A stretch of DNA of 64,000 nt, taken from contig BBBM01000011.1 of the NCBI GenBank assembly GCA_001311565.1, positions 16,071-80,070 of the forward strand, given 5' to 3'. The DNA comes from Desulfothermus okinawensis JCM 13304. GTDB lineage: Bacteria > Desulfobacterota > Desulfovibrionia > Desulfovibrionales > Desulfothermaceae. The notes beneath the pieces were generated by a model. That model was given only the letters and a program-made list of their open reading frames with translations. It did not search any database and was not told the origin of the DNA. Below, piece by piece: positions 54,206 to 64,000 of this stretch (the stretch's first letter is position 1; each line of letters begins with the position of its first letter). The translations under genes were made by a program, and so were the position numbers.

Positions 54206-55431
54206 ATGATAAAAGTTGTTGGACTTGGTCAAAATTTTTGGGATCTGCCTCCATCATATGAAAAAAATAATTAAAGGTGCAGATGTGTTAATTGGAGGAA
54301 AACGTCAGCTAGAGCCCTTTGCATGTGTTCAATGTGAAAAAAATACCTATAGTGCCTCCAATTGAAAAAGTAATATCTTTAATGGAAAAATATAGGGATA
54401 GGGAAGTAGTGGTTCTGGCAGATGGAGATCCCCTTTTTTTTGGAATTGGACAAAGACTCATTAGAGAATTTGGAAGGGATTTTGTTTGTGTATATCCAAA
54501 TGTATCAGTAGTGCAGAGGGCTGGAGCAAAATTGGGAGTTTCTACAAAAGATATCTTTGTTGTATCTCTGCATGGAAGGGACAATCTATTTGAACTCCTA
54601 TCTGCAATTTCATGGCATAGATTTGTAGGTGTATATACTGATAGATTTTTTTACTCCTTCAAAATTGGCGCAGATTTTTTTTACAGCGTCAGATATATGA
54701 ATTTACTTTCCATGTATTTGAAGATCTCACTGCTCCAGGGGAGAAGGTTAGACATTTATCTGTAGAAGAAGCAGCTAAAATGGATTTTAGTCCCTTAAAT
54801 TTTTTTGATCTTAGAAAGAAGTAAAGAAAAGGAGATAGATCCATATCCTGGAATGGATGATGGTCTGTTTTTTTAAAGACAAAAATCAAATAACCAAAAA
54901 AAGAGGTAAGGGTGATTTCTCTTTCTCAGATGAAACTTTATGATGATTCCATTGTCTGGGATATAGGGGCAGGATCTGGTTCTGTATCAATTGAATCTCT
55001 GGTTCTGGCAAAAAAAGGGTAGGGTATATGCAATAGAAAAGGATCCAAATAGGGCAAACATGATCAAAGAAAATAGAAAGCGCTTTGGCCTCCATGCAAT
55101 TGAGGTCATAGAGGACCTTGCACAAAACGTGGTGTTGTCTCTTCCTTCTCCAGATAGGATATTTATTGGTGGAGGTCTTTTAAATTCACCTGAGCTCTTA
55201 GGATTGTGTTATGGGAGACTAAAACCTGGTGGCAGGATGGTTATAAATACAGTACTCTATGAGACCTTAGATAGGTGTGTAAAATTTTGTGAGGAAAATA
55301 AAATCAAGTTTGATGTTATTTATGTAAATGTAAGTAGGTCTGAGAGTCTGTCTACCACCTTTCGCTTTGTACCCGTTAATCCAGTTATGGTAATAACCAT
55401 ATTTAAACCTAATACAGGTTTATCATTTTGA
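54206..55431 (+). CDS. cbiET: CbiE-CbiT fusion (precorrin C5,C15-methyltransferase/decarboxylase)
   Basis: Fused enzyme equivalent to CobL. The N-terminal CbiE part has IKVVGLGQNFWDLPP, VVVLADGDPLFFGIGQRL and VSVVQRAGAKLGVS. A linker containing FHVFEDLTAPGEKV leads to the CbiT SAM-methyltransferase part with IVWDIGAGSGSVSIESLVL and FIGGGLLNSPELLGL. About 408 residues. Multiple homopolymer errors (near 54262, 54340, 54645, 54680, 54870, 54897). The stop TGA is contributed by the palindromic repeat that follows. Confidence 0.88.
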
Positions 55432-55444
55432 TAAACCTGGGCTA
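55412..55444. repeat. Dispersed palindromic repeat, copy 7
   Basis: Nearly perfect palindrome CAGGTTTATCATTTTGATAA with ACCTGGGCTA. It overlaps the last codons and stop of cbiET and ends 12 bases before cbiF. Confidence 0.85.
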
Positions 55445-55455
55445 AGGAGAAATAA

Positions 55456-56214
55456 ATGGATGCTAAAGTATATTTTATTGGGGCAGGCCCAGGGATCCAG
55501 ATTTAATTACCATAAAGGCAGGCAAAATACTTGAGAAGGCAGATGTGATAGTTTATGCAGGTTCCCTTGTGCCAGAAGGTCTGGTGAGGAGATTTGCAAA
55601 AAAAAGGGGCACAGATAATAGATTCTGCACCCCTTAACATAAATGAGATACATTCAATTATAAAAGATTCAGTCAAAAAAAGGACTTATTGTGGCCAGGG
55701 TACATACAGGTGATCCCTCAATCTATGGCACCATCCATGAACAGGTCTATCTCTTAAACAAAGACAACATTGACTATGAAATAATACCAGGTATTAGTGC
55801 TGCCTTTGCAACTGCAGCAAGGGCAAAGGTATCTTTTACAGTTCCAGAGGTAGCCCAATCCCTTATAATTACCAGGATGGAGGGAAGAACTAAAGTGCCA
55901 GAAAAGGAAAGTTTTGACAGCCTGGCATCTCACAATTGTCCAATGGCAATATATCTTTCAGCATCTAAGGTGGATGATCTGGTTGATAAATGTATAAGAG
56001 CTGGTTATCCAGAAGACACAAATGTTGTTGTGGGATATAAGGTTGGATGGAAGGATGAAAAATTAATTAAGACAGATCTAAAAAAACTTAAAAGATGCTG
56101 TTAAATCAAATAATATTAATAGACAGGCGGTTTTTTTTGATATTGCCAGATAGTAAACAGGTGTTTTTTTCAAAACTATATGACCCTGAGTTTTCCCATG
56201 GATACAGAAAATAA
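55456..56214 (+). CDS. cbiF: Cobalt-precorrin-4 C11-methyltransferase CbiF
   Basis: Tetrapyrrole methylase: YFIGAGPGDPDLITIKAGKIL (after restoring one G near 55497), VIVYAGSLVPEGLV, IVARVHTGDPSIYGTIHEQ, IIPGISAAFATAARA and PVTEVAQ-type VPEVAQSLIITRMEGRT. About 251 residues. Frames also break near 55601, 55677, 56090 and 56135. It overlaps the start of cbiG by 17 bases. Confidence 0.9.
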
Positions 56215-57254
56215 AATAGCCATATATGTGTTAAATAGATATGGACTTCCAGTTGCAAATAAGATCTTAAAAGAAATAAGATATGTGGATGTTTTTTTTA
56301 AAGATAATATAGATGGTGGTGAAAATAGGAGTCATGCTTTTTCAAGTCTAAAATCTGTTGTAGTAGAAAACTTTGCAAAATATAGGGCACATGTTTTTAT
56401 ATGCGCAACTGGCATAGTAGTGAGAATAATATGCCCCCTCATTGATTCTAAAGACACTGACCCTGCAATAGTGGTAATAGATCCTGTTGGCAAATTTGTA
56501 ATAAGCCTTTTATCTGGTCACCTTGGAGGGGCAAATTCCCTGGCAACAAGAATTGCCCAGATAATAGATGCAACTCCAGTTATCACAACGGCTACAGATT
56601 CTTTTCATCTGCCTGCAATTGACAATATTGCAAGAGAGTTAGATATGTCAATTGATGATATATCAAAGATAAAAGAAATAAATTCAGCAATATTAAATCA
56701 TGATCCATTGGTTGTATATGATCCCTTAAATCTTTTAAATATAAGATCCTATTTCCCAGATAGTTATCCATTAACCATTATAGATAAAGTAGATAAATTT
56801 AAAAGGGAAGATATTGGAATTATATGTGACTATAAAGACCATAGAGTTCATAGAAATAAAATTATTTTATATCCAAAGGTATTATATGTTGGTATAGGAT
56901 GTAATAAAAATACAGATGTATCAGAGATTTTAGATCTCATTTATGATGTTTTTGGTAAACAAAATCTAGCAATTCAATCAATTTATGCAATAGTTACTAC
57001 TTCTAAAAAAAAGAAATGAAAATGGAATAATTGAGCTTGCAAAGATTTTAAAGAGAAAATTGATATTTATAGATCACTCAAATTTAGACTTAATAGATGT
57101 CCCAAATCCATCTAAAAATGTAAAAAAACACATGGGCGTTTATAGCGTAAGTGAGGCTTCTGCTATTATTGCATCAAAGGGAAAAATAATAGTTGAAAAG
57201 AAAAAGTCCAAAAATGCCACAGTGGCTGTGGCTTTAAAGAATTTAAATTTATGA
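56198..57254 (+). CDS. cbiG: Cobalt-precorrin-5A hydrolase CbiG
   Basis: Opens the delta-lactone of precorrin-5A. ICATGIVVRIICPLIDSKDT, PAIVVIDPVGKFVISLLSGH and HLGGANSLATRIAQII are the CbiG signatures. The C-terminal domain (LYVGIGCNKNTD, then SVSEASAIIASKG) completes the enzyme after an A-run correction near 57008. The start is taken as ATG 56198, inside the cbiF end; an upstream ATG at 56180 is less likely. About 350 residues. Confidence 0.9.
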
Positions 57255-57264
57255 GGAGTATAAA

Positions 57265-58024
57265 ATGGATCTACCTAAACTCTATGTTGTTGGAATAGGT
57301 CCTGGTGGGGACGAGCATCTAAGCTATATTGCCAAAAAGACCATTGAAAAATCAGATGTTATTGTTGGATATAAAACGTATATAGAGCTAATTAATCATT
57401 TAATTGATACACAAGAGGTATATTCCACACCAATGATGGGTGAGATAAAAAGGTGTGAGGCAGCAATTGAGTATGCATTGAAGGGTAGGGTTACAACAGT
57501 TGTGTGCAGTGGAGATGCTGGCATATATGGACTATCTGGTCTAATTTTAGAGCTTTTGGAAAAAAAAAGGGCTGCTTGATGAGATTTACGTAGAAATAAT
57601 TCCTGGTATTCCAGCATTTGTTGCATGTGCAGCAGTCCTTGGAGCCCCTTTAATGCACGATTTTGCATCAGTAAGCTTAAGTGATTTAATGACTCCCTGG
57701 GATATTATAAAAAAAGAGGATAAGACTTTGTGGAGAAGGGGATTTTGTAACAGTTATATATAATCCAAAGTCAAAAAAAAAGAGACTGGCAGATAAAAGA
57801 GGCTATAAACATATTAAGAGACTATAGAGATGATAGAACTCCTGTTGGCATTGTAAAAAAAATGCAACAAGGAATGGAGAAGAAATAGTTATAACCAATA
57901 TATCCAATATAGATTATGATGAAATTGATATGTTTTCCCTAATTATTGTAGGAAATTCAAAGACCAGAAATATTGGGAAATACATTGTCACTCCCAGAGG
58001 TTATATGGAAAAATATAGGATTTA
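57265..58024 (+). CDS. cbiH: Cobalt-precorrin-3 C17-methyltransferase CbiH
   Basis: Ring-contracting methyltransferase. LYVVGIGPGGDEHLSYIAKK, VIVGYKTYIELI, TTVVCSGDAGIYGLSG, IIPGIPAFVACAAVLGAPLM and FASVSLSDLMTPWDII are characteristic, and FSLIIVGNSKTR lies near the end. About 250 residues. Homopolymer errors near 57562, 57712, 57725, 57775 and 57858. Last recognisable gene of the cobalamin run; no cbiJ follows. Confidence 0.9.
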
Positions 58025-58252
58025 ATTTCTATTTGATTGTCTTAAAAGTAGCTATTGATCCAGGTTTATCAAAACCTGATATGACATATACTTTAGTGCC
58101 CATTTCAATGTTGCCTTAGGGGGTAAGGTATTAGTTGCCAAGGGGCCATCATCCGGGTAAAACGAGCAGATATTATATTTTGTGTTTTTAATTAACTAGT
58201 TTATATTATTGTTAATTTATGCTAAAATCACCTGAAAAAGGTGAAAGTCCTG
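58025..58252. other. Intergenic segment with partial repeat and unexplained sequence
   Basis: A 228-base gap between the convergent cbiH and hybrid-kinase genes. It opens with a partial palindromic repeat (58060-58080, CCAGGTTTATCAAAACCTG). The stretch 58095-58165 is less AT-rich than its surroundings and can form a small hairpin CCTTA-GGGGG-TAAGG. On the plus strand one frame reads HFNVALGGKVLVAKGPSSG without a start codon. I recognise no gene or RNA family. Confidence 0.5.
58060..58080. repeat. Dispersed palindromic repeat, copy 8 (partial)
   Basis: CCAGGTTTATCAAAACCTGA: shortened form that keeps the GGTTTATCA half and a compressed second arm. It lies between convergent genes. Confidence 0.6.
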
Positions 58253-60812
58253 TTAAAATATAACTTTTTTTATATTGTTTGATTTGTTTTTTTCAAGGTG
58301 GTCCAGGTCTGGCATCACCTTCTTTATTTTTGCAATGAAATTTTCGATGTTAATGGGTTTTAATATTACATCAGAAAAGCCCATTTCCTTTAATTTTTCT
58401 ATTTCTTTTTTTAAAGACCATTGCAGTAAAAGCTATTACAGGAATATTTTTTTTAGCTTCTCATTTTCTTTAATATGCGTCAGGGTTTCATATCCATCCA
58501 TTTTGGGCATATGGAGATCTAATAGAATTAAGTCATAACAATGTTTTGAAAGAAGATCTAATGCCTCAATTCCATTTGATGCTTCATCAATAATTATATT
58601 GTATTTTTTTAGAACTTCTTTTATAAGATACCTATTGGCAATATTATCTTCTACTAGTAGAATTTTTTTTCTTTCATTTTTGTCTGTTTCTACTTGGTCT
58701 CTTCCTCCGGTTAAGGAATCAGCAATATAAAGCTTATCAGATTCAGTATCTATTTTATTTGAGTCAATTTTTTTCTGGTTTATATTGTAAAGTAATTTTT
58801 TTGTATAATGGATTTTAAATATGACTTAGTATCCTTTCCTTTAATAAATATGGACTTTATATAATCTCCATAAGTTTCAATTAAATCAGGTTTTATATCC
58901 ATAGCAGTAATTATTACAACTTTAGCAGTTATATTATTCTCTTTTAAATGTTCTAAGAATTCATACCCATCCATCTTAGGCATATTTAAATCTAAAAAAA
59001 TTAGGTCAATTTTTTGATTAGATAAGGCTTTTATAGCTTCTATTCCATTTGAAGCCGTAAGTATTATAGACTTAGGATCTATTTCTTTGATCAATGATGA
59101 TATTTCTTTTACAGTCATAAAATCATCGTCTACTATTAAGAAAGTGAGTTTTTTTATTTAATTCATTAGAAGTGAAATCAGGTAACTTGCTTTTTATACG
59201 TTCTATTTTATTAGTTTTCTCTACATCTACTTGATCTTCACTTATATTCATAGGACTTCCATATCTTCTTGGCAGGACAATAGAAAGGTAGTTCCTTTAT
59301 TTGGCTTACTCTTAACAAATATATTACCGCCTAATATATCTAACAATTTTTTTTGTAAGGGGAAGGCCAAGACCAGTTCCCTGTATAATTTTTTTTTGAT
59401 TCAATACGCCGAAAAGCTTCAAATATTGTATCTAATAGTTCCTGTTTTATGCCAATGCCAGTATCTCTAATATCTATCCTGATATTATTTTGATCTATTT
59501 CTTTGGCAATTACCTCTATTTTCCCTCTTTCTGTGTATTTTACAGCATTGGACAGTAAATTTAATAAGATTTGAACTAATTTATGTCTGTCTGTAACCAG
59601 ATTATTATTTGTCAAATTGTTTTCAATTATAAGTTCAAGACCTTTCTGGTCACATTGAGGTTTGACAATATGTTTTACATAATCAAAAACTTCTTTTAAA
59701 GAGAATTCTTCACAATTGACCTCCATTTTTCCAGATTCTATCTTGCTTAGATCAAGGACATCATTAATTATATTTAAAAGCTGTGTCCCACTGGTATAGA
59801 TTAATTTAATCTTTTCTTTAATGGATTCATCTGATATAGGTTCTTTTAATATTAATTCAGAGAGCCCTATAATTGAATTAAGTGGAGTCCTTAGTTCGTG
59901 AGCCATATTAGCCAAAAATTCAGACTTATATCTTTCTAACTGTGCCAATTTTTTTGTTGGTCTCTTCCAACTCAGACTTTTGAGCATGTAATTCTTCTGT
60001 CTGGGCCTCTAGTTCTTCACTTTGAGCTTGAAGCTCTTTATTTTGTGCCAGTAATATTTTGTTTTTTTTCTTCAAGGGAATCTTTTAATTTTTTTTATCT
60101 CCTTTTGGACTTTTATGTGATCCATTATTATACCTATCTGTACCATCACTTTTTCCATGAGGGCCAAAATATCATTGGGAATTTTGTATATGGCTAAGCA
60201 CTCTAATACTCCAATAACATGATCGCTGTAATAGATAGGAAAATAATATACATAAAAATTATCCAAAGAGATATTAAATGACCTAAAAGAATATTTCTTA
60301 TGATAATTGGTTATATCAAGAAAATATACCTTTTTTTGTTAAGATTGCCTGTCTGCCAATAAATTTTTCAAAAGATATTTGTTTATTATCATGAAATTTA
60401 GTAGATTTTGCATAACTATATTTTACAACCAATTTTTTTATCCTTTTCATAATATGAAAATGCGGTAGCCGAAAAAAATTATTCCTTTATCAATAAATAA
60501 CCTTATAAATCTTGAGAATAGATCATGGTATGTCCTAATCCCAACAAAATTAGATAAAATTTCTATGTATAGATTTTTTTAATCTAAGGGCATCTTTTTC
60601 TTCTTGAAAAATTCTTTTTGTTCTCAATATACCAAAGAATAATATTACCAATAAAACTAATCCAAGTATAAAAAATAAACGGTGATAAATAGCAATATGA
60701 TCTCGAATAAAAAGAAATAATATAGTACCAATAAAAAAAATATTATTATGGTTATCACTACAAATAATATCAAAAAAAATAAGTTATCTTTTGTTTTTGA
60801 TATAATCTTCAT
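58253..60812 (-). CDS. Hybrid histidine kinase with two C-terminal receivers
   Basis: About 850 residues after corrections. Domains: N-terminal membrane helices (LFFLILFVVITIIIFF and ILGLVLLVILFFGIL); a GAF-like sensor (~90-300); a coiled coil with repeated Q-S-E-E-L-E-A; HisKA with FLANMAHELRTPLNSIIGL; HATPase with LLNLLSNAVKYTERG and DTGIGI; then two receivers, each with its phosphoacceptor (LIFLDLNMPKMDG and LILLDLHMPKMDG). More than ten homopolymer errors scatter it, and one between the HATPase and first receiver (near 59270) means the fusion is inferred rather than read directly. First-strand neighbour of CheR. Confidence 0.72.
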
Positions 60813-60823
60813 GTTTTTATTTC

Positions 60824-61641
60824 CTATTTTATAAGTTTAAATATTTTTATGCCCTTACAAACTTGTTTGAATAACGGAGTATATATATTGGGTATATATT
60901 CAGAAGTACCTATATTAAATAACCATCTTTTTCTAATATATTGATAATATTCTTAAATAAACGGATTGTTTGATCAACTTTTAAAATATAAAAGTATATT
61001 TCTGACAAATATAAAGTTATACTTAAAGATACCTTTAATCAGGGAATCCATTTTGAATATGTCCTGTAAGTAGAAAGTAATATTTCCTTTAAAGTAAGCT
61101 TTAATTAATTTGAATTCATTATCTGCCACAGTAAAATATTTTTTTTAAATAATTATAAGGTACGTGTTGCATAGAATATTCCATATAAACTGCACTTTTT
61201 GCTTCCATAATTGCCTCAGGGTCTATATCAAAGGCATCTATGTGAAAATCAAATTGAGGATTTTTATTTTTTTCTTTCGTTTAATATCATTGCAATAGAA
61301 TATGGCTCCTCCCCACTTGAACAACCAATACAAAGTATTTTTATAAATTCCATTTTGTCATGTAGCATATCTTTTACCAGGCGTTCAAAAAAAAGTAAAA
61401 ATACAAAGGATCACGAAAAAAATTCACTGGTATTTATTAGAAAATATTTGATCAATATATCTAATTCTTGATCTAAGTTTTCAATCAAATATTCATAGTA
61501 ATCTTCTATACATTTAAATCCCTTAACACTCATTCTCTGTCTTAATCTTCTGAGAATTGTATTTATTTTATATCGATTAAAATCTATATCGGTTTTATCA
61601 TTAATAATATTAATAATCTTTTTGACAATTTCTTCATTCAT
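60824..61641 (-). CDS. CheR-type methyltransferase
   Basis: SAM-dependent methyltransferase of chemoreceptor glutamates. An N-terminal helical domain (DFNRYKINTILRRLRQRMSV) precedes NTSEFFRDPLYF, the CheR-type linker. The SAM-binding ILCIGCSSGEEPYSIAMIL follows, then DAFDIDPEAI and FIFVRNILLYF. About 272 residues. Errors lie near 61417, 61387, 61270, 61143 and 60985, so much of it lies outside any long open frame. No chemoreceptor, CheA, CheW or CheB is visible. It overlaps the upstream CheD-HDOD gene by four bases. Confidence 0.83.
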
Positions 61642-62959
61642 ATAATCATCTCTTCTGCAATGGAAATTATATATGGTATGTTATATATAATTTGATCTAA
61701 AATAGAATTATCAATTTGGAGATTTTCGATAATTTCGTCTATTGTAGCAAAACATTTGGATCTATTGATATTATCTACTCCGATCATAAAATTACTAATA
61801 AGCAAATTTGCTAGTGCAATTATTGAAGCTAATCTTCTATGGGCGGCATAGTTAGGGTAGTGATGATATTCTACAATATCTAAGATTCTTGCATCAAGGT
61901 TTAATGTTTGTAGATAAAATCTTCCAATTAGACCATGAGCTGTAGACTTTATAGAATTTTCTACAAAGGAAATTATTTCCATCCTTTTTGGGGATGTATA
62001 ATTTTTAAGTGCATAAAAATCCAAGATTACCTTTCCTATGTCGTGGAATAATCCGCCAATATAAGGAATATTATTAGTTATTCCTAATTGCTCTGCAAGT
62101 AATTCGGAGATAAGGGCCACTGATAGTACATGTATTTTATACTCATATAAATTGATGCAATAGGATTGGATATCTTTTTTTACCATGTTTTGAAGGAGTA
62201 GATTATTTACAAATTTAAATGTATTTTTTAGACCTACATATAAAATAGCCTGTTTTATATCCTTTATTTTATACTTAGGAGAAATATATGATGAGTTTGC
62301 AAATCTTAAAAAAAATTAACACAAATAAAATCATCTTTCAGCATAATCTCCTCTATTTTTTCAGGAGTAGCCTCTTTGTTTTTTAATCTTATAATTTCAA
62401 AGACAGTTTTATTGGGAACAGGAAAGTAATTTGTAGATTTTTTTATATCTTCTAAGATTGATGTGACGTCATATTCATGTTCCATTGATTTTGAGTAGGA
62501 GACATAATTAACAGGAGTTATTTCATAACTAAAATCTTTTGTATAAAAATTAATTACCCTGGACACATTCCCTAAACAATCTTCAAATAACAAATCAATA
62601 TCATAATTTTTTAATATCTTATGACACATATTATAATTTTCTTTCCCAATATCAAAATAATCTGACCTTCCTCCAATATTAGCACCTCCTGCCATAACGG
62701 CCTTGTAATCTTTTATTTCACCTGTATAGCCCTTCATGAGATTAAAAAGATGTTCAATACCTGTATCAGCAAATGCAGTAATTTTATCTGTCTTTATATT
62801 TTTTTTAAATTTGGGCAACAGAATATGTATACCTCCAACTACTCTAGATTTCTTATGAAACACCACTAATCCGATGCAAGATCCAAGCACTATTTTGATA
62901 TGTATTTCAGCATCTTTTATTACTTCACATTCACCTACATTTAAATATAATGTCCTCAT
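61638..62959 (-). CDS. CheD-HDOD fusion protein
   Basis: Residues ~1-160 are CheD: the catalytic cysteine in IVLGSCIGLVVFH, the histidine in VVGGIHILLPKF, and AVMAGGANIGG later. Residues ~170-440 are HDOD: FPVPNKTVFEIIRLKNKEAT, FANSSYISPKYKIKDIKQAI, YIGGLFHDIGKVILDFYAL and a HH pair in VEYHHYPN. The join needs one T removed near 62310; the HDOD half then has no start codon or ribosome-binding site of its own. CheD deamidates receptor glutamines, and HDOD domains act in signalling. About 440 residues. Confidence 0.75.
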
Positions 62960-62970
62960 AATAACTCATA

Positions 62971-63636
62971 TTAAACTAGTAATGGGTTAAAGTCTATATA
63001 GACCTTGACTGAATCCTGCTCAAGATACGACTCTATTTTAATTTTAAGAAACTCTGCAATCTCCTTGACTATATTTAACCCAACACCTACGCCTACAATA
63101 CCATATTTATCCTCTGATATGCAAAATTCAAATATAGACTTAACATCTCTTACTATTGAGATAGGCCTATTTTCTATCTCTATTTTATTTGATTGTAATA
63201 TCTTGATTGTTACATTGTCTCCAAATCGATATGCATTAGTTAAAAGATTATATAAAATCATATAAAAAGGCTCTCTCAAACATTTTAAATAAGTATGTGA
63301 ATTTCTTACAAAAACATCTGGTTGACCAGGGACGAGATCAGAGATGTCTAAAAGACTTTCCTTTAGTATATCTTCCAATGTGACATATTCTTCCTGAAAG
63401 AAATTTGGATTTTGTGTAAATAAATAATAAAACCTTAAATTTTTGAGTAAACTAAGATAATATGACAGATTTTTGCTTAAATAATTTCCCACATTACCTT
63501 CTATTTTAATAGCGACAATCTCTTTTAATGGTCCAAATAAGTTTGCTCCATCATGGTATAACCTTCTCACTAACTTTTCAAATATGGAAAATTTGTAAAT
63601 TATTGAGCTATGTTCAATACCTTTATCTTTAATCAT
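62971..63636 (-). CDS. HATPase-domain protein with atypical H-box
   Basis: An intact 221-residue soluble protein. The C-terminal half is a GHKL ATPase: FYMILYNLLTNAYRFGDN (N box) and VGVGVGLNIVKEIAEFLKI (G2 box). The N-terminal helices carry RRLYHDGANLFGPLKEIVAI, where the histidine-aspartate pair could be a non-canonical phosphorylation site. There are no sensor or membrane segments. It may be a minimal histidine kinase or a phosphatase for a receiver. It is the first gene of the minus-strand cluster and is divergent to a receiver gene. Confidence 0.7.
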   Translation of the reverse strand: MIKDKGIEHSSIIYKFSIFEKLVRRLYHDGANLFGPLKEIVAIKIEGNVGNYLSKNLSYYLSLLKNLRFYYLFTQNPNFFQEEYVTLEDILKESLLDISDLVPGQPDVFVRNSHTYLKCLREPFYMILYNLLTNAYRFGDNVTIKILQSNKIEIENRPISIVRDVKSIFEFCISEDKYGIVGVGVGLNIVKEIAEFLKIKIESYLEQDSVKVYIDFNPLLV

Positions 63637-63776
63637 TTTCTCTTGCCACCAGGGAAGCTTTAAATATTTTTTTTTTCAGTAGTTAATACTTGTTACTCTA
63701 TTGACTCTTTGAAAGAATTAAACTAAAATTTGAATTGAAATCAACTAAAAATTTTCAAAAAAAAGAGGAAAGACAT

Positions 63777-64000
63777 ATGAGAATCTGGGTGATAGATGAT
63801 AATCCTCTCCACTCTTCTCTGGTAAGGGCAGTGTTGGAAAATAGGGGAGATGAATATAAAATTTTTTCTTCTGTAAGAGAAATAAAAGAGTTCATTTGTA
63901 AAGAAAATTTTGAGCAATTACCTGATATAGTTTTATTGACTTACACTTAGATAAGGAATCTAGAGGAGAAGATCTATTGGAGTTCTTTAAAACCAATTTA
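63777..64000 (+). CDS. Response regulator receiver, 5' part
   Basis: Starts at ATG 63777 with GAGGAAAG upstream. RIWVIDDNPLHSSLVRAVLE gives the acidic pair, and LPDIVLLDLHLDKESRGEDL (after correcting a run near 63938) the phosphoacceptor aspartate. It continues beyond the window. It is divergent from the HATPase-CheD-CheR cluster and is likely its partner. Confidence 0.72.

Noticed and set aside
61638..62186. Separate HDOD gene starting at 62186
   Set aside because: The internal ATG lies inside the conserved HDOD fold; the first half of the domain is encoded upstream and joins CheD after a single T correction.

Overview
The window is AT-rich DNA from a Gram-negative, anaerobic bacterium. The closest match by gene content is Desulfobacterota, and a thermophilic or moderately thermophilic member is plausible. 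The pointers are: lipoproteins and an LpoA-like envelope protein; the oxygen-independent (cbi) cobalamin pathway; a SpeD-BpsA pair for branched polyamines, a hallmark of thermophiles; a PurH reduced to its AICAR transformylase half; and the DUF4390-NtrY-NtrC, DUF4416-YicC-RemA-Gmk and HrcA-GrpE-DnaK gene orders. Genus cannot be assigned from the sequence alone.

Reading caveat. Almost every gene longer than about 400 bases is interrupted by single-base length changes in homopolymers. Where I could reconstruct the reading frame, A/T runs of six or more are usually one base too long, and short runs (2-5) are usually one base too short. Restoring these lengths gives full-length, family-typical proteins. 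I therefore give each gene its reconstructed span and do not call pseudogenes. Sequencing or assembly error is the likeliest cause; transcriptional slippage is the alternative.

Layout. 1-5735: RNB-domain ribonuclease (cut at the window edge), AICAR transformylase, a small unknown protein, purA and holB. 5765-7852 (minus): three envelope genes, two of the FlgO family, one of these fused to a peptidoglycan-binding domain. 8037-13658: hrcA-grpE-dnaK, a terminator, and an LpoA-like lipoprotein. 13902-22994: a long plus-strand housekeeping run (gatC, gatA, mnmA, mtaB, DUF4416, yicC, remA, gmk, a TPR protein, recJ, DUF2892). 23044-27586: DUF6125 protein, shikimate kinase, a SHOCT membrane protein, speD-bpsA and dus. 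27745-33305: a response regulator, periplasmic binding protein and histidine kinase set, then a glycosyltransferase with a GH130 enzyme. 33330-39845: a BioD-like/DRTGG ATPase, a ParM-like actin, and a DUF4390-NtrY-NtrC operon. 39926-46349: rlmH, a diguanylate cyclase, queC, a NifU-like scaffold, Mrp, a metallo-beta-lactamase-fold enzyme, FmdB and DUF89.

46518-58024 is a cobalamin locus. A B12 riboswitch with an outsized extra arm and its own terminator precedes a BtuC-BtuD-BtuF importer and cbiL, a Gate-domain membrane protein, cbiC, cbiD, cbiET, cbiF, cbiG and cbiH. Two unexpected insertions sit among the cbi genes: a toxin-antitoxin-like pair between cbiC and cbiD, and a J-domain protein between cbiD and cbiET. 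No cbiJ, cbiA or cobaltochelatase is visible here. 58253-64000 is a signalling cluster: a histidine kinase with two receivers, CheR, a CheD-HDOD fusion and an unusual HATPase protein on the minus strand, opposite a divergent receiver gene.

A palindromic repeat of about 33 bases occurs eight times between genes (5733 to 58080). It lies in convergent, divergent and tandem gaps, and in several places it supplies the stop codon of the adjoining gene.
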